Shown here: positions 1 through 9,349 of the stretch, piece by piece
Numbering within the stretch: the stretch's first letter is position 1
Layout of the letters: each line of letters begins with the position of its first letter
Origin: Petrotoga mobilis SJ95
Lineage (GTDB): Bacteria > Thermotogota > Thermotogae > Petrotogales > Petrotogaceae
DNA length: 64,000 nucleotides
Direction: 5' to 3'
Assembly: GCF_000018605.1 (NCBI RefSeq)
Contig: NC_010003.1
Span: 1,898,501-1,962,500, forward strand
The notes under the pieces: model-generated
What the model was told of the DNA's origin: nothing
What the model saw: the letters and a program-made list of their open reading frames with translations, nothing else
Databases searched by the model: none
Made by a program: the position numbers and the translations under genes

Positions 1-762
1 CCAGATAGCGGTTCTACGGTGGCTTCTCGTGCGACATTGGTTGGTGGGAATGCAACGCTAGATGCCGCTAAAAAGCTCAAGAAGAAATTAACTGATTTTC
101 TTATAGAAAAATATAATTTATCCCACAAAGAATTAATATTTAAAGACAATTCGATTTATACTCCAAATCAAATAAAATTAATGTCTTTCGATGAAGCTGT
201 TTCCAGTGCATACAACTCTGGCGTCTTTTTATCTTCATATGGTTGGTACAAATCACCTGAGATAAGTTGGGATGAAGAAACAGGGCAAGGGAGACCCTAT
301 TTTACATATGTTTATGGATGTCAGATAGCAGAAGTTGAAGTTGATATCAGCACTGGTGAGATAAAAGTTTTGAAAATGGTAGCTGCTCATGATGTTGGAA
401 GAGCTATCAATCCTGCAAGCGTTCTTGGACAATTTTATGGTGGGATATCAATGGGCCTTGGATACGGAATCATGGAAGAGTTGGATACAGACGAGGGATA
501 CATCAACAACACCAATTTTGACGAATATTTGATACCCACAGTAAAAGATATGCCAGATATAACTCCCATTATAGTTGAAAACCCTGATCCTAGTGGGCCT
601 TACGGAGCAAAATCCGTAGGAGAGCCCACCTTAGAATTAGGTGCTGCTGCTATAGCTAACGCTGTTGCCCAAGCAACAGGAAAAAGAATAAGATCCTTGC
701 CCATAAACTTAGAGAAAATTGTTGTAGGTCATTCTTTGAAAAAAGGAAGGAAGAAAAGATGA
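1..762 (+). CDS. Xanthine dehydrogenase-type molybdopterin subunit, C-terminal part (cut by window start)
   Basis: The reading frame is open from base 1 (it begins PDSGSTVASRATLVGG), so the gene starts outside the window and the GTG at 19 is internal. About 253 residues are visible. They match the last third of the large molybdopterin-binding subunit of xanthine dehydrogenase/CO dehydrogenase-family hydroxylases. The conserved Gly-Glu-Pro near the end (catalytic Glu codon at 622-624, in KSVGEPTLE) is the residue that activates the Mo-bound water in the family. The stop overlaps the start of the FAD subunit by 4 bases, so the two are translationally coupled. With the next three genes it forms hydroxylase set 1. 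Substrate inferred from neighbours: hypoxanthine/xanthine or another purine. Whether the upstream half is fused or split, as in set 2, cannot be seen. Confidence 0.93.
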   Translation, partial: PDSGSTVASRATLVGGNATLDAAKKLKKKLTDFLIEKYNLSHKELIFKDNSIYTPNQIKLMSFDEAVSSAYNSGVFLSSYGWYKSPEISWDEETGQGRPYFTYVYGCQIAEVEVDISTGEIKVLKMVAAHDVGRAINPASVLGQFYGGISMGLGYGIMEELDTDEGYINNTNFDEYLIPTVKDMPDITPIIVENPDPSGPYGAKSVGEPTLELGAAAIANAVAQATGKRIRSLPINLEKIVVGHSLKKGRKKR

Positions 763-1637
763 TTGAATATGATTTTTTAATTGCTAAAGATGTTGATTCT
801 GCTTTAGAATATTTGCATAAATATGAAAATATAAAGGTATTAGCTGGTGGAACTGATATACTGGTAGATATACATAAAGAAAGTCCAAGATTAGAAAAAT
901 TTGATTATATATTGGATATTTCTAATATCAAAGGTCTTCAATATATAGATGAAATGGAAGATAACGTCGAGTTGGGAGCTTTGTGTACACATACAATGTT
1001 AATCCAATCAAACGTTATCAACAAATATTTCCCATTTCTCGTAACTGCAGCAAAAAGTATAGGCTCCGTACAGATAAGAAACAGAGGTACCGTTGGAGGA
1101 AATATATCTAATGCGTCTCCAGCAGCTGATTTAATTCCTCCTTTGATGGCGTTAGACTCTAAGATAGAGCTAAGTTCTATAAATGGGAAAAGGCATGTGC
1201 CCTTAGATCAGTATATTGTAGGACCTTACAAGACCAGTAAAAATCAAGATGAACTTGTAACTAAAATAATAATTCCAAAACTAGATGAAAATTATCGTTT
1301 TAGTTTTCAAAAAATTGGAAGAAGAAGAGCTTTGAATATAGCAAGACTAAACTTAGCTGTCGTTGCAAAAATAAATGAACAAGACTCAAAAATTGAAGAT
1401 ATAAGAATAGTGCCAGGTTCTGCAACACCTTTTCCGATAAGATTTAAGAATATAGAAGGGGAAATACTAAATCAAAAAGCTAGTCAATTAAATTTGGAAG
1501 AGTTAGCAAAAAAAATAGGTGACGAAATGGTAAAAATAACTGGCGAAAGATGGTCTACTCCCTACAAAAAACCTGCCTTAGGTGCTATTTTCAAAAAGGC
1601 TATCATGGAGGTTACAAACTCAAGCGAAAAATTATGA
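759..1637 (+). CDS. Molybdenum hydroxylase FAD-binding subunit (set 1)
   Basis: This 292-residue protein is a CoxM/XdhB-type flavin subunit that passes electrons from the 2Fe-2S centres to NAD or another acceptor. The two FAD-contacting stretches are visible: AGGTD at residues 29-33 and IRNRGTVGGNISNASPAAD at 106-124. They are followed by the CO dehydrogenase flavoprotein C-terminal domain (about 180-285). The length is normal for the family. The ATG overlaps the stop of the molybdopterin subunit (ATGA). The XdhC gene follows after 26 bases. A second paralogue lies at 5685-6602. Confidence 0.95.
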   Translation: MIEYDFLIAKDVDSALEYLHKYENIKVLAGGTDILVDIHKESPRLEKFDYILDISNIKGLQYIDEMEDNVELGALCTHTMLIQSNVINKYFPFLVTAAKSIGSVQIRNRGTVGGNISNASPAADLIPPLMALDSKIELSSINGKRHVPLDQYIVGPYKTSKNQDELVTKIIIPKLDENYRFSFQKIGRRRALNIARLNLAVVAKINEQDSKIEDIRIVPGSATPFPIRFKNIEGEILNQKASQLNLEELAKKIGDEMVKITGERWSTPYKKPALGAIFKKAIMEVTNSSEKL

Positions 1638-1663
1638 TTTTGGTAAAGTGAGGTGTAACACAT

Positions 1664-2512
1664 ATGAACGAAGACATTCTAAAAGCAATAGATAAAGCTC
1701 TTAAAGAAGGACCTGAAGGGGTTTTGTGTACAGTCGTTGAAGAAAAGGGATCTACTCCTCGCAGTATGGGAGCCAAAATGTGGGTTAGTGCAGACGGCAG
1801 TACAATTGGAACCATAGGAGGAGGCATAGTCGAACACCATGTAATCGATGAAGCTCTCAATTTACTTAAAAACAAAGCTCAAGTTCTTCTATATAGGGAA
1901 TCGCTCAACACAAAAGAAGCTGGAGATGAAGGTGCCATCTGTGGGGGAAGCTTGGGAGTGTTTCTAGAAGTGATAGGGCAGAATCGTGAAGTTGTTATTT
2001 TCGGTGCAGGGCACGTCGGTAAAGCTTTGGCTCGTGTGGCGACTCTAACTGGCTATAAGGTAACCGTATGGGACGATCGTAGAGATTTTGCAAATGAGGA
2101 TAATATACCCTGGGGACATGTGGTTTGCTCTCCATTAAAAGAGGCCTTGGATAATGAAATACGCTTACACAACAAAAGTTATGTTGTGGTAGTAACCAGG
2201 GGACATGCTGTTGACAAAGAGGTAGTACAATCCCTTGAAAATAAACCTTTTGCCTATCTTGGCGTCATAGGCTCAAAGCACAAGATTGCTGAAACGAAGA
2301 AAAATCTGCTTAAAGTTGGTGTGTCCCAACACTTTTTGGACAAGATTCATGCCCCCATAGGTCTACCAATTAAGGCAGAAACACCAGAAGAATTAGCCAT
2401 ATCGATACTTGCTGAATTAATAGCTGTGGAAAAAGGTGCTGATTTAGATACACTCCGTCTTCCATTCTACAACACAATTGGAAGCAAAGAAACAAGCAGT
2501 GTACAAAATTGA
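1664..2512 (+). CDS. xdhC: XdhC/CoxI-family molybdenum hydroxylase maturation factor
   Basis: This 282-residue protein fits the XdhC family, which binds molybdenum cofactor, helps add the terminal sulfido (or selenido) ligand and inserts the cofactor into the hydroxylase. Visible features are GSTPRSMGAKMWV (from residue 29), GTIGGGIVE (49-57), the conserved Cys in GAICGG (90-95) and a Rossmann-type VIFGAGHVG (111-119) opening the C-terminal XdhC_C domain. It sits inside hydroxylase set 1, between the FAD and 2Fe-2S subunits, which fits a dedicated maturation role. The start ATG has an upstream AGTGAGGTG ribosome site. It is the only XdhC in the window, so it may serve both hydroxylase sets. 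Confidence 0.92.
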   Translation: MNEDILKAIDKALKEGPEGVLCTVVEEKGSTPRSMGAKMWVSADGSTIGTIGGGIVEHHVIDEALNLLKNKAQVLLYRESLNTKEAGDEGAICGGSLGVFLEVIGQNREVVIFGAGHVGKALARVATLTGYKVTVWDDRRDFANEDNIPWGHVVCSPLKEALDNEIRLHNKSYVVVVTRGHAVDKEVVQSLENKPFAYLGVIGSKHKIAETKKNLLKVGVSQHFLDKIHAPIGLPIKAETPEELAISILAELIAVEKGADLDTLRLPFYNTIGSKETSSVQN

Positions 2513-2544
2513 TCGAAACTTATGTTTATGGAGGTATTCAAAAA

Positions 2545-3018
2545 ATGAGAAAAATTGAAGTAACTCTCTATGTGAACAATACAAAAGAGACATTACAAGT
2601 GGAACCAACGGAGCGACTTCTTGATACTCTACGCAATCAGTTGAAATTAACAAGTGTAAAAGAAGGATGTGCAGTAGGCGAATGTGGAGCTTGTACTGTT
2701 ATTTTAAATGGTGAAGCTGTTCATTCATGTTTGATATTAACAGCTCAAATTGATGGTTATGAAGTTCTCACGACTGAGGGGTTGGAAGTTAATGGAAAAT
2801 TAGATCCAATTCAACAATCTTTTATTGATCATCAAGCCGTTCAATGTGGTTTTTGTACACCTGGAATGATTATGTCCGCCAAGGCTTTGTTGAATAAAAA
2901 TCCCAGCCCCTCAAAGGAAGAAATAAAAACTGCAATAGAAGGAAATCTCTGTAGATGTACTGGATATCAGCAAATAGTCGAAGCAATAGAAGCAGTCACA
3001 CAAATGAAGGAAGGCTGA
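2545..3018 (+). CDS. Molybdenum hydroxylase 2Fe-2S subunit (set 1)
   Basis: This 157-residue small subunit carries two 2Fe-2S clusters for electron transfer from Mo to FAD. Plant-ferredoxin-type ligands are Cys42, 47, 50 and 62. The C-terminal helical domain has Cys101, 104, 136 and 138 (CGFC and CRC). An in-frame TTG at 2509 overlaps the xdhC stop, but the GGAGGT at 2530-2535 lies 9 bases before ATG 2545, so 2545 is the likely start. Completes hydroxylase set 1. The next gene begins 6 bases after the stop. Confidence 0.95.
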   Translation: MRKIEVTLYVNNTKETLQVEPTERLLDTLRNQLKLTSVKEGCAVGECGACTVILNGEAVHSCLILTAQIDGYEVLTTEGLEVNGKLDPIQQSFIDHQAVQCGFCTPGMIMSAKALLNKNPSPSKEEIKTAIEGNLCRCTGYQQIVEAIEAVTQMKEG

Positions 3019-3023
3019 TATAT

Positions 3024-4391
3024 ATGTCAAGCATATTGATTAAAAAAGCTAAAGTTATAACCACTATGAACGCTAATAAGGATCAATTGAAGGATCACGA
3101 TATTTTAATTAAAGATAAGATAATACATAAGATTTCTCCAAATATAGATGTATCAAATGAACAAATAGATGAAGTTATAGATGGTTCCAAATATTATGTT
3201 TATCCAGGATTAATTAACACACATCATCATTTCTATCAAACCTTTACAAGAAACATTCCTCAAGTACAAAATGTAGAATTATTTGATTGGTTAAAGTTTT
3301 TGTATCCCATTTGGTCAAAGTTGACACCAGAGGTTGTTTACTACAGTACTTTAGTTGCAACAGCCGAATTACTCAAAACTGGATGCACAACATCTGTTGA
3401 TCACTTCTATGTTTTTCCAAAAAATCAACCACCAGATCTTCTTGACAACGAATTTTATGCTGCAAAAGAAATTGGGATCAGATTACATGGAAGTAGAGGA
3501 AGTATGTCATTGAGTGAAAAAGATGGAGGACTTCCTCCTGATTCAGTAGTTCAAACAGAAAAAGAAATATTGAAAGATTCCCAAAGAGTTATTGAAAAAT
3601 TTCACGATCCTTCTCCATTTGCCATGCATAGAGTCATTCTAGCTCCTTGTTCTCCATTTTCTGTAACCTCTACACTTCTCAACGAATCTATTAAATTGGC
3701 AAGAGAATATAGTGTTTGTAGTCATACACATCTAGCTGAAACAAAAGATGAAGAGAGATTTTGTATTGATACTTTTGGGAAAAGGCCATTAGAATACATG
3801 GAGAGTTTAGATTGGTTAGGTTCTGATGTATGGTTTGCCCATGGGGTTCATTTCAACGAAGAAGAGATAGATAAGTTGGCATTAACTAAAACAGGGGTTG
3901 CTCATTGCCCTGTTTCGAATTCAAAACTCGCCTCTGGGGCTGCAAAGATCCCCTCTATGTTAAAAAAGGGTGTCAAAGTTAGCCTGGCTGTCGATGGGAG
4001 TGCAAGCAACGATTCTTCTAATATGATTTTAGAAATGAAAACTGCTTTTTTGATGAGCAGATTAATTTACGGTATCAACGCTATCACATCCGAAGATGTG
4101 CTGAATATAGCCACAAAAGGTGGAAGTGAAGTTATAAATCAGCCGGAAATTGGAAGTTTAGAAGAAGGTAAGGCCGCAGATATGTTCTTGGTTCGTTGGG
4201 ATCGATTGGGTTATACAGGAGGCTTTTATGATCCTATTTCAATGATTATTAATACAGGTGATTCTCAAATTGTAGATATTACGATAGTCAATGGAGAAAT
4301 AGTTGTAAAAGATGGTGAACTTGTTAAAGTTGATGAAAGAAAAATCATCGAAAAGGCTAATGAACTATCTAAAAGGATGCTCGAGGCCTAA
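3024..4391 (+). CDS. 8-oxoguanine deaminase-like amidohydrolase
   Basis: This is a 455-residue amidohydrolase of the TrzN/AtzB-SsnA branch. The sequence around THHHFYQTFTRNIPQ and the LYPIW block resembles bacterial 8-oxoguanine deaminases, which convert 8-oxoguanine to urate. Metal ligands visible are His in NTHHHF (65-70), HTHLAE (234-239), AHGVH (272-276) and Asp324 in VDGSASND. The start at 3024 has AAGGAAGG upstream (3006-3013). The frame stays open to 2955, but that part overlaps the previous gene. Its place between two purine hydroxylases supports a purine substrate. A related hydroxydechloroatrazine/guanine-type specificity cannot be excluded. Confidence 0.87.
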   Translation: MSSILIKKAKVITTMNANKDQLKDHDILIKDKIIHKISPNIDVSNEQIDEVIDGSKYYVYPGLINTHHHFYQTFTRNIPQVQNVELFDWLKFLYPIWSKLTPEVVYYSTLVATAELLKTGCTTSVDHFYVFPKNQPPDLLDNEFYAAKEIGIRLHGSRGSMSLSEKDGGLPPDSVVQTEKEILKDSQRVIEKFHDPSPFAMHRVILAPCSPFSVTSTLLNESIKLAREYSVCSHTHLAETKDEERFCIDTFGKRPLEYMESLDWLGSDVWFAHGVHFNEEEIDKLALTKTGVAHCPVSNSKLASGAAKIPSMLKKGVKVSLAVDGSASNDSSNMILEMKTAFLMSRLIYGINAITSEDVLNIATKGGSEVINQPEIGSLEEGKAADMFLVRWDRLGYTGGFYDPISMIINTGDSQIVDITIVNGEIVVKDGELVKVDERKIIEKANELSKRMLEA

Positions 4392-4411
4392 AAATTTGGA
4401 GGTAAATGAAG

Positions 4412-5743
4412 ATGTTGTTAATAGGTAACGCCACTGTTCTCACCTTTGACGAAGAAACTCCTATAATTAATAATGGTGCGGTGTTAATAGAAGGCATAAA
4501 AATAAAAGAAATAGGAGAAACCGAAGTTTTACTTCAAAAATATCCAAACGCCGTTTTCAAAAACGCTCGAAATAAGGTTTTAATGCCTGGTTTAATAAAC
4601 ACTCACACCCACCTGTACAGTACTTTTGCCAGAGGAATGAATTCAAAAACTGACATCCCCCCACAAAACTTCATAGAAATATTAGAAAAATTATGGTGGA
4701 GATTGGACAACACTTTAAACGAGGATGATATTTATTATAGTGCATTATTTGCAATTTTAGAGTGTATAAAAAACGGAGTTACCACCATTTTTGACCATCA
4801 TGCTAGTTTTAATTATATAGATGGCAGTTTGGACATCATTGCACAAGCAGCAATGGAAGCTGGTATAAGGGCTAATCTTTGTTATGAAGTATCAGATAGA
4901 CATGGTCAGACTAAAAGCGATGCATCTCTGAAAGAAAATGAAAGGTTTATTAGAAAGATTCAGGTTTCTCAAAATGATAAGTTAGGTGGAATGATTGGGT
5001 TACATGCTTCTTTTACACTTGAAGATAGAACCTTAAATAAAGCTTCAGAATTAGCAGACGAGTTACACGTTCCGTTTCATATCCACGTTGCTGAGGGGAG
5101 AGAAGATTTACAGGACAGCGTAAAAAGAGGTTACATGGGTGTAGTCGATAGATTAACGAAATTTAAAATATTAAGGCCACATACCTTAGCTGCTCATGGT
5201 GTTCATATCAAGAAAGAAGAGATTCCTATGTTGAAGAAGAGTGGTGCCTGGGTTGTTCACAATCCAGAATCAAACATGGGGAACGCGGTAGGAGCAGCTC
5301 CAATAAAAGATTTTTTTGATCACGAAATCCTAACCGGTCTGGGAACAGATGCTTATACACACGATATGTTCGAAAGTATAAAGGTTGCAAACTTGCTCCA
5401 AAAACATCAATTGGGTGATCCACAAGCGGGGTGGAACGAAGTTTACAACATGGCCTTTAATAACAATATGCAAATTGTTTCCAACCTATTAGGTGTCGAA
5501 ATTGGAAAAATAAAAGAAAATTTTCGTGCGGATTTAATAATAGTAGATTATATTCCACCAACTCCAATAGAAAAAGATAACGTTTATTCTCATATCCTTT
5601 TTGGAATGAACGGGGGAATGGTTGAAACTGTAATTATTGACGGCAAAATTATTATGGATGATCGGGAGGTGACGATTTTAGATTATGAAAGAATACACAG
5701 GAGAACTAGGGAGCAAGCAAGAAGATTTTGGGAGAGATTCTGA
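4412..5743 (+). CDS. ssnA: SsnA-type putative aminohydrolase
   Basis: This 443-residue amidohydrolase matches SsnA. That protein travels with selenium-dependent molybdenum hydroxylases and purine catabolic genes, but its substrate is not firmly known. The metal-binding THTH is at residues 64-67, followed by the family-typical LWWRLDN and TTIFDHHAS blocks, with later AAHGVH and GLGTD. Two ATGs are in frame: 4406 is only 2 bases from GGAGGT (4398-4403), while 4412 is 8 bases away and is preferred. The downstream FAD-subunit gene appears to start inside its last 59 bases. Confidence 0.88.
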   Translation: MLLIGNATVLTFDEETPIINNGAVLIEGIKIKEIGETEVLLQKYPNAVFKNARNKVLMPGLINTHTHLYSTFARGMNSKTDIPPQNFIEILEKLWWRLDNTLNEDDIYYSALFAILECIKNGVTTIFDHHASFNYIDGSLDIIAQAAMEAGIRANLCYEVSDRHGQTKSDASLKENERFIRKIQVSQNDKLGGMIGLHASFTLEDRTLNKASELADELHVPFHIHVAEGREDLQDSVKRGYMGVVDRLTKFKILRPHTLAAHGVHIKKEEIPMLKKSGAWVVHNPESNMGNAVGAAPIKDFFDHEILTGLGTDAYTHDMFESIKVANLLQKHQLGDPQAGWNEVYNMAFNNNMQIVSNLLGVEIGKIKENFRADLIIVDYIPPTPIEKDNVYSHILFGMNGGMVETVIIDGKIIMDDREVTILDYERIHRRTREQARRFWERF

Positions 5744-6602
5744 TGATTACTTTGCTCCCACCACATTGAAAGAAGCCACAGAGATTCTCGCAAAATACAG
5801 CCCCAACATCAAAATCATCGCAGGGGGCACAGATCTTCTGGTGGATTATTTTGACCGCCTTTATGAAGTAGACAGGTGGATCAGCTTAAAGAACCTCGAT
5901 GAACTAAAAAAAATTGAAATAAACAACGATCGAATAGAAGTTGGTGCTCTAGTCACACACGAGGAATTAGTAAAATCTGAAATTATACAAAAATATTTAC
6001 CGCTAATAAGTCAAGCTGCCTTAGATGTTGGTTCACCACAAATCAGAAACAGGGGTACCATTGGTGGTAATATTGCAAATTCTTCCCCAGCAGGAGATTT
6101 ATTACCTCCCTTAATAGCTTACGATGCTGTATTCAAAATAACTTCCCAAAATGAAACCCGTGAGGTACCTGCAAAAGAGTTTTTCCTAGGACCTAAAAAA
6201 AACGTACTTAGAAATGATGAAATTTTAGAAAAAATTATCATTCCAATACCTCAAAAACACACTTATGGAAAATGGTTAAAAGTTGGAAAAAGAAACGCCT
6301 TGATAATTTCAAGTATAACGTTGGCTATTGTTGTGACCTTCAATGATGATGAACGCATAAAAACAGTGAAATGTTCTCTTGGTTCTGTAGCTCCAGTTCC
6401 AATTGAGATATCTCAAATTCAACCTCTTATGGTTGAAAAAAGGTTTAACGAATTAGACTATTCTCAGATTGGAAAAGTAGTCTCCAATAACATTTCACCA
6501 ATAGATGACATAAGAGGTACCAAAGAATATCGGAGGGAAGTTGCTAAAAATCTAACAATTAGCGCATTAAACGAAATAGAAAGGATGGTGAGGGTAGATT
6601 GA
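5685..6602 (+). CDS. Molybdenum hydroxylase FAD-binding subunit (set 2)
   Basis: This is the second CoxM/XdhB-type FAD subunit, 305 residues. FAD motifs are AGGTD (46-50) and the [19 protein letters not shown] region (120-138). The only in-frame ATG is 5685, inside ssnA. GGAGGT (5665-5670) sits 14 bases upstream, a wide spacing. A TAG immediately precedes (5679-5681), so no earlier start exists. Homology begins only near residue 21 ([11 protein letters not shown]), so the first 20 residues may be an overlap extension or the real start may be unusual. The stop overlaps the next TTG start by 4 bases. With the next three genes it forms hydroxylase set 2. Confidence 0.92.
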   Translation: MKEYTGELGSKQEDFGRDSDDYFAPTTLKEATEILAKYSPNIKIIAGGTDLLVDYFDRLYEVDRWISLKNLDELKKIEINNDRIEVGALVTHEELVKSEIIQKYLPLISQAALDVGSPQIRNRGTIGGNIANSSPAGDLLPPLIAYDAVFKITSQNETREVPAKEFFLGPKKNVLRNDEILEKIIIPIPQKHTYGKWLKVGKRNALIISSITLAIVVTFNDDERIKTVKCSLGSVAPVPIEISQIQPLMVEKRFNELDYSQIGKVVSNNISPIDDIRGTKEYRREVAKNLTISALNEIERMVRVD

Positions 6603-7093
6603 AAATAAGCTTTACCATAAATGGTATTAAAAGAGAATGCAATGTAAATTCAACTACCCGTTTGTTAGACTTAATTAGGGACGATCTGAATCTTACAGGT
6701 ACAAAAGAAGGTTGTGGAAAAGGAGAATGTGGTGCATGTACGGTTATAATGAATGATAAAATCGTAGCTTCTTGCTTAGTGCTTGCATACGAAGCAGATG
6801 GCGCAGAAATAGTTACTATTGAAGGTTTGAGTGATAAAAATATTTTACATCCTATACAAGAGGCATACATTGAAACTGGAGCTGTACAATGTGGTTTTTG
6901 CACACCTGGATTTATACTAGCAACTAAAAAACTTCTTGACGAAAATCCAAACCCAACGGAAGAGGAAATAAAAATAGGTTTATCTGGCAATATCTGTAGA
7001 TGTACTGGATACCAAAAAATAATAGATGCGGTCAAACTCTCGGCCACTAAAATTGCTGAGTATAAGAGAGGTGAGAAAGTTGAAACCAAATAA
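6599..7093 (+). CDS. Molybdenum hydroxylase 2Fe-2S subunit (set 2)
   Basis: This 164-residue subunit carries two 2Fe-2S centres. Cys39, 44, 47 and 59 form the ferredoxin-like cluster, and Cys98, 101, 133 and 135 the second one. The TTG start overlaps the FAD-subunit stop (TTGA) and has AAGGATGGTGAGG upstream. The protein is parallel to the set 1 subunit at 2545-3018 but clearly diverged, so the two sets are not a recent duplication. The following molybdopterin gene starts 14 bases before its end. Confidence 0.95.
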   Translation: MKISFTINGIKRECNVNSTTRLLDLIRDDLNLTGTKEGCGKGECGACTVIMNDKIVASCLVLAYEADGAEIVTIEGLSDKNILHPIQEAYIETGAVQCGFCTPGFILATKKLLDENPNPTEEEIKIGLSGNICRCTGYQKIIDAVKLSATKIAEYKRGEKVETK

Positions 7094-8357
7094 ATACGTT
7101 GGAGAGAATGTTTTCAAAGTTGATGCCAAAGACAAAGTATTGGGTAAAGCCATCTATCCGGATGATATATACTTTGAGGATATGCTCTATGTGAAAGTTA
7201 AACGTGCTACGCATCCACATGCCTACATTCAAAAAATAGATGTCTCTAAAGCAGAATCATTACCTGGAGTAATTAAAGTTATCACTGCAAAGGATTATCC
7301 TCATTTGAATAAGTTTGGATTGATAGTTAAAGATCAACCTGTTTTAGTAGGAATAGGAGAAAAAACACGCTTTATGGGAGACGCTTTGGCTATAGTTGTT
7401 GCAAAGAGTAAAGAAATCGCCACTAAAGCAATTAATTTAATAAATGTTGAGGTTAAAGAATTAGAGGTCATTACCGATCCTTTCAGGGCAATGGAAGAAG
7501 ACGCTCCAAAAATTCATGAAGGTGGAAACATAGTTGTTACTCATCAATTAAACAAAGGGGATGTAATGAAAGGTTTTAACGAGTCTGATGTAATAATAGA
7601 AAGAGAGTACAAAACGCAGCATGTTGACCAACTCCCTTTACAAGTGGAGTCTGGCGTAGCTGTTTACGACGAAAAAACTGGTGTAATAACTATTTGGGCA
7701 GCTACACAATGGCTTCATGATACACAAGCAGATATAGCCCAATCTTTGAATCTACCCAAAGAAAAAATCAGAATAATACAACCCGTTATTGGAGGAGCGT
7801 TTGGTAGAAAAGAAGATATATCGGTTCATATACATTTAGCGTTGGCTGCAATGGTTACTAAACACCCTGTCAAATTAACTTACACCAGAGAAGAATCTAT
7901 GATCGCACAGTCTAAAAGGCATCCACTGTATATTAAGGCTAGAACAGGAGCCACAAAAGATGGAATTCTAAAGGCTTGGGAGGTTGAAGTTGTAGGGGAT
8001 ACCGGAGCATATGCATCCAGTGGTCCTGCTGTTGTACATAAAGGTATGTATCATTGTACAGGTCCATACAATGTACCTAACGTTAAGGGTATAGCTTATA
8101 CCGTTTACACTAATAATACGTATGGTGGAGCCATGAGAGGATTTGGAACAACGCAGATGGCTTTTGCTTATGAATCTCAAATGAACATATTAGCTGAAAA
8201 GTTGGGTATGGATCCAGCAGAGATTAGACTAAAGAACGCTTACAGAATTGGCTCAATTACTCCAAATGGTCAAAAGCTTACACAAAGTGTCAACGTCGTT
8301 GAAACAATACAGGAAGCTTTAAAGCTTTCAAAAGAGAAAGAAGGTGTTCGACATTGA
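7080..8357 (+). CDS. Molybdenum hydroxylase Mo-binding subunit, large (N-terminal) half of a split subunit
   Basis: About 425 residues give the N-terminal part of a xanthine dehydrogenase-type molybdopterin subunit: the aldehyde-oxidase a/b hammerhead domain (residues 10-130), then the first Mo-binding domain with GGAFGRK (about 238-244) and AMRGFGTTQ near the end. The TTG at 7080, behind GAGAGGTGAG, fits the homology better than the upstream in-frame start at 7026 inside the 2Fe-2S gene. The protein stops exactly where fused subunits continue into the second Mo-binding domain. That domain is encoded by the next gene, which overlaps by 4 bases. Eubacterium barkeri nicotinate dehydrogenase (NdhL/NdhM) is divided in the same way. 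Confidence 0.92.
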   Translation: MKPNKYVGENVFKVDAKDKVLGKAIYPDDIYFEDMLYVKVKRATHPHAYIQKIDVSKAESLPGVIKVITAKDYPHLNKFGLIVKDQPVLVGIGEKTRFMGDALAIVVAKSKEIATKAINLINVEVKELEVITDPFRAMEEDAPKIHEGGNIVVTHQLNKGDVMKGFNESDVIIEREYKTQHVDQLPLQVESGVAVYDEKTGVITIWAATQWLHDTQADIAQSLNLPKEKIRIIQPVIGGAFGRKEDISVHIHLALAAMVTKHPVKLTYTREESMIAQSKRHPLYIKARTGATKDGILKAWEVEVVGDTGAYASSGPAVVHKGMYHCTGPYNVPNVKGIAYTVYTNNTYGGAMRGFGTTQMAFAYESQMNILAEKLGMDPAEIRLKNAYRIGSITPNGQKLTQSVNVVETIQEALKLSKEKEGVRH

Positions 8358-9349
8358 AGAAAAAAGGAAGAGGTATGGCTACAATAATGTTCGGATATGG
8401 TTACGGTGAAGGATTTCCCGATTTTTCTCATGCGACGGTTGAATTTACGGATAATGAAAAGGTTTTAGTGGTAACCGCAGCTGCCGATGTAGGACAAGGA
8501 GTTTTAACGGTTATCAGTCAAATTGCAGCAGAAGTTCTTTCAGTTGGTGTTGAAAAAGTAAAAGTCATTCAGGGCGATACTCATAAAACTATGAATTCAG
8601 GATCAACATCTGCAACTCGTCAAACCACCTTTACAGGAAATGCCGTAAAACAAGCGTGTGAGAACTTAAAGGGAAAAATTTTCCATTATGCGAGTTTAGA
8701 GTTCAATAGTAATTATCCTGAACTAACTTTGAAAGATGGAAAAATCATCTACAATCCTAACCCTGAAAAAACAATTACTTACTGGGATTTAAAAAGAAAG
8801 GTAGAAGAAAAAGGTGAAACTTTGAAAGGTGAAGCGACCTACTTTCCACCAACATATTCTCCCGATTTAATATCCGGACAGGCCCATGAAGTCTACGTTG
8901 CTTATACCTTTATGACTCAAATAGTCGATGTAGAGGTTGACACAACCACTGGAAAAGTTGATGTGAAAGATGTTTACACCGCACTTGATTGTGGAAAAGC
9001 TATAAACCCTATAAATGTGGAAGGACAGATAGAGGGTGGTACAACTCAAGGAATAGGTATGGCTCTTATGGAAGAACAAGTAATAAAAAATGGAATCACA
9101 TTAAATCCAAATATGACAGGTTACTTGGTTCCAACTTCTATGGATATTCCGAATTTTCATTCTGTATTAATAGAAAATGAAGATTCTATCGGGCCATTTG
9201 GTGCAAAAGGTATAGGAGAACCAACAACCATTGCAGCTTCCCCTGCCATTGCTAACGCTATATACGATGCTATAGGTATTAGATTTTATGAATTGCCTAT
9301 CACCCCAGAAAAAATTCTTAAAGCTCTAAAAGAAAAAGAAAATGATTAA
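8354..9349 (+). CDS. Molybdenum hydroxylase Mo-binding subunit, medium (C-terminal) half of a split subunit
   Basis: This 331-residue protein is the second molybdopterin-binding domain. It opens with [19 protein letters not shown], has the VGQG and MNSGSTSATRQ cofactor-contact motifs and ends with the catalytic-Glu motif KGIGEPT. Its TTG start overlaps the stop of the large half (TTGA) and has its own AAGGTG (8341-8346) 7 bases upstream, so this is an organised split and not a sequencing frameshift. The two halves add up to about 756 residues, the size of a normal fused subunit. By family knowledge the halves assemble with the FAD and 2Fe-2S subunits into one enzyme. The substrate could be a purine or another N-heterocycle such as nicotinate. 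Confidence 0.92.
   Translation: MKKKGRGMATIMFGYGYGEGFPDFSHATVEFTDNEKVLVVTAAADVGQGVLTVISQIAAEVLSVGVEKVKVIQGDTHKTMNSGSTSATRQTTFTGNAVKQACENLKGKIFHYASLEFNSNYPELTLKDGKIIYNPNPEKTITYWDLKRKVEEKGETLKGEATYFPPTYSPDLISGQAHEVYVAYTFMTQIVDVEVDTTTGKVDVKDVYTALDCGKAINPINVEGQIEGGTTQGIGMALMEEQVIKNGITLNPNMTGYLVPTSMDIPNFHSVLIENEDSIGPFGAKGIGEPTTIAASPAIANAIYDAIGIRFYELPITPEKILKALKEKEND

Noticed and set aside
2509-2544. TTG start overlapping the xdhC stop for the 2Fe-2S subunit
   Set aside because: The GGAGGT at 2530-2535 lies downstream of this TTG and fits ATG 2545.
6559-7089. 176-codon minus-strand ORF across the 2Fe-2S subunit gene
   Set aside because: It is the antisense shadow of a clear Cys-motif gene. It has no family likeness, and the same holds for the other long antisense frames (for example 13022-13396, 20862-21263, 16296-16688).
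8336-8360. Sequencing frameshift as the reason for the split Mo subunit
   Set aside because: The TTGA overlap, the separate ribosome site AAGGTG and the domain-border position argue for a real gene split.
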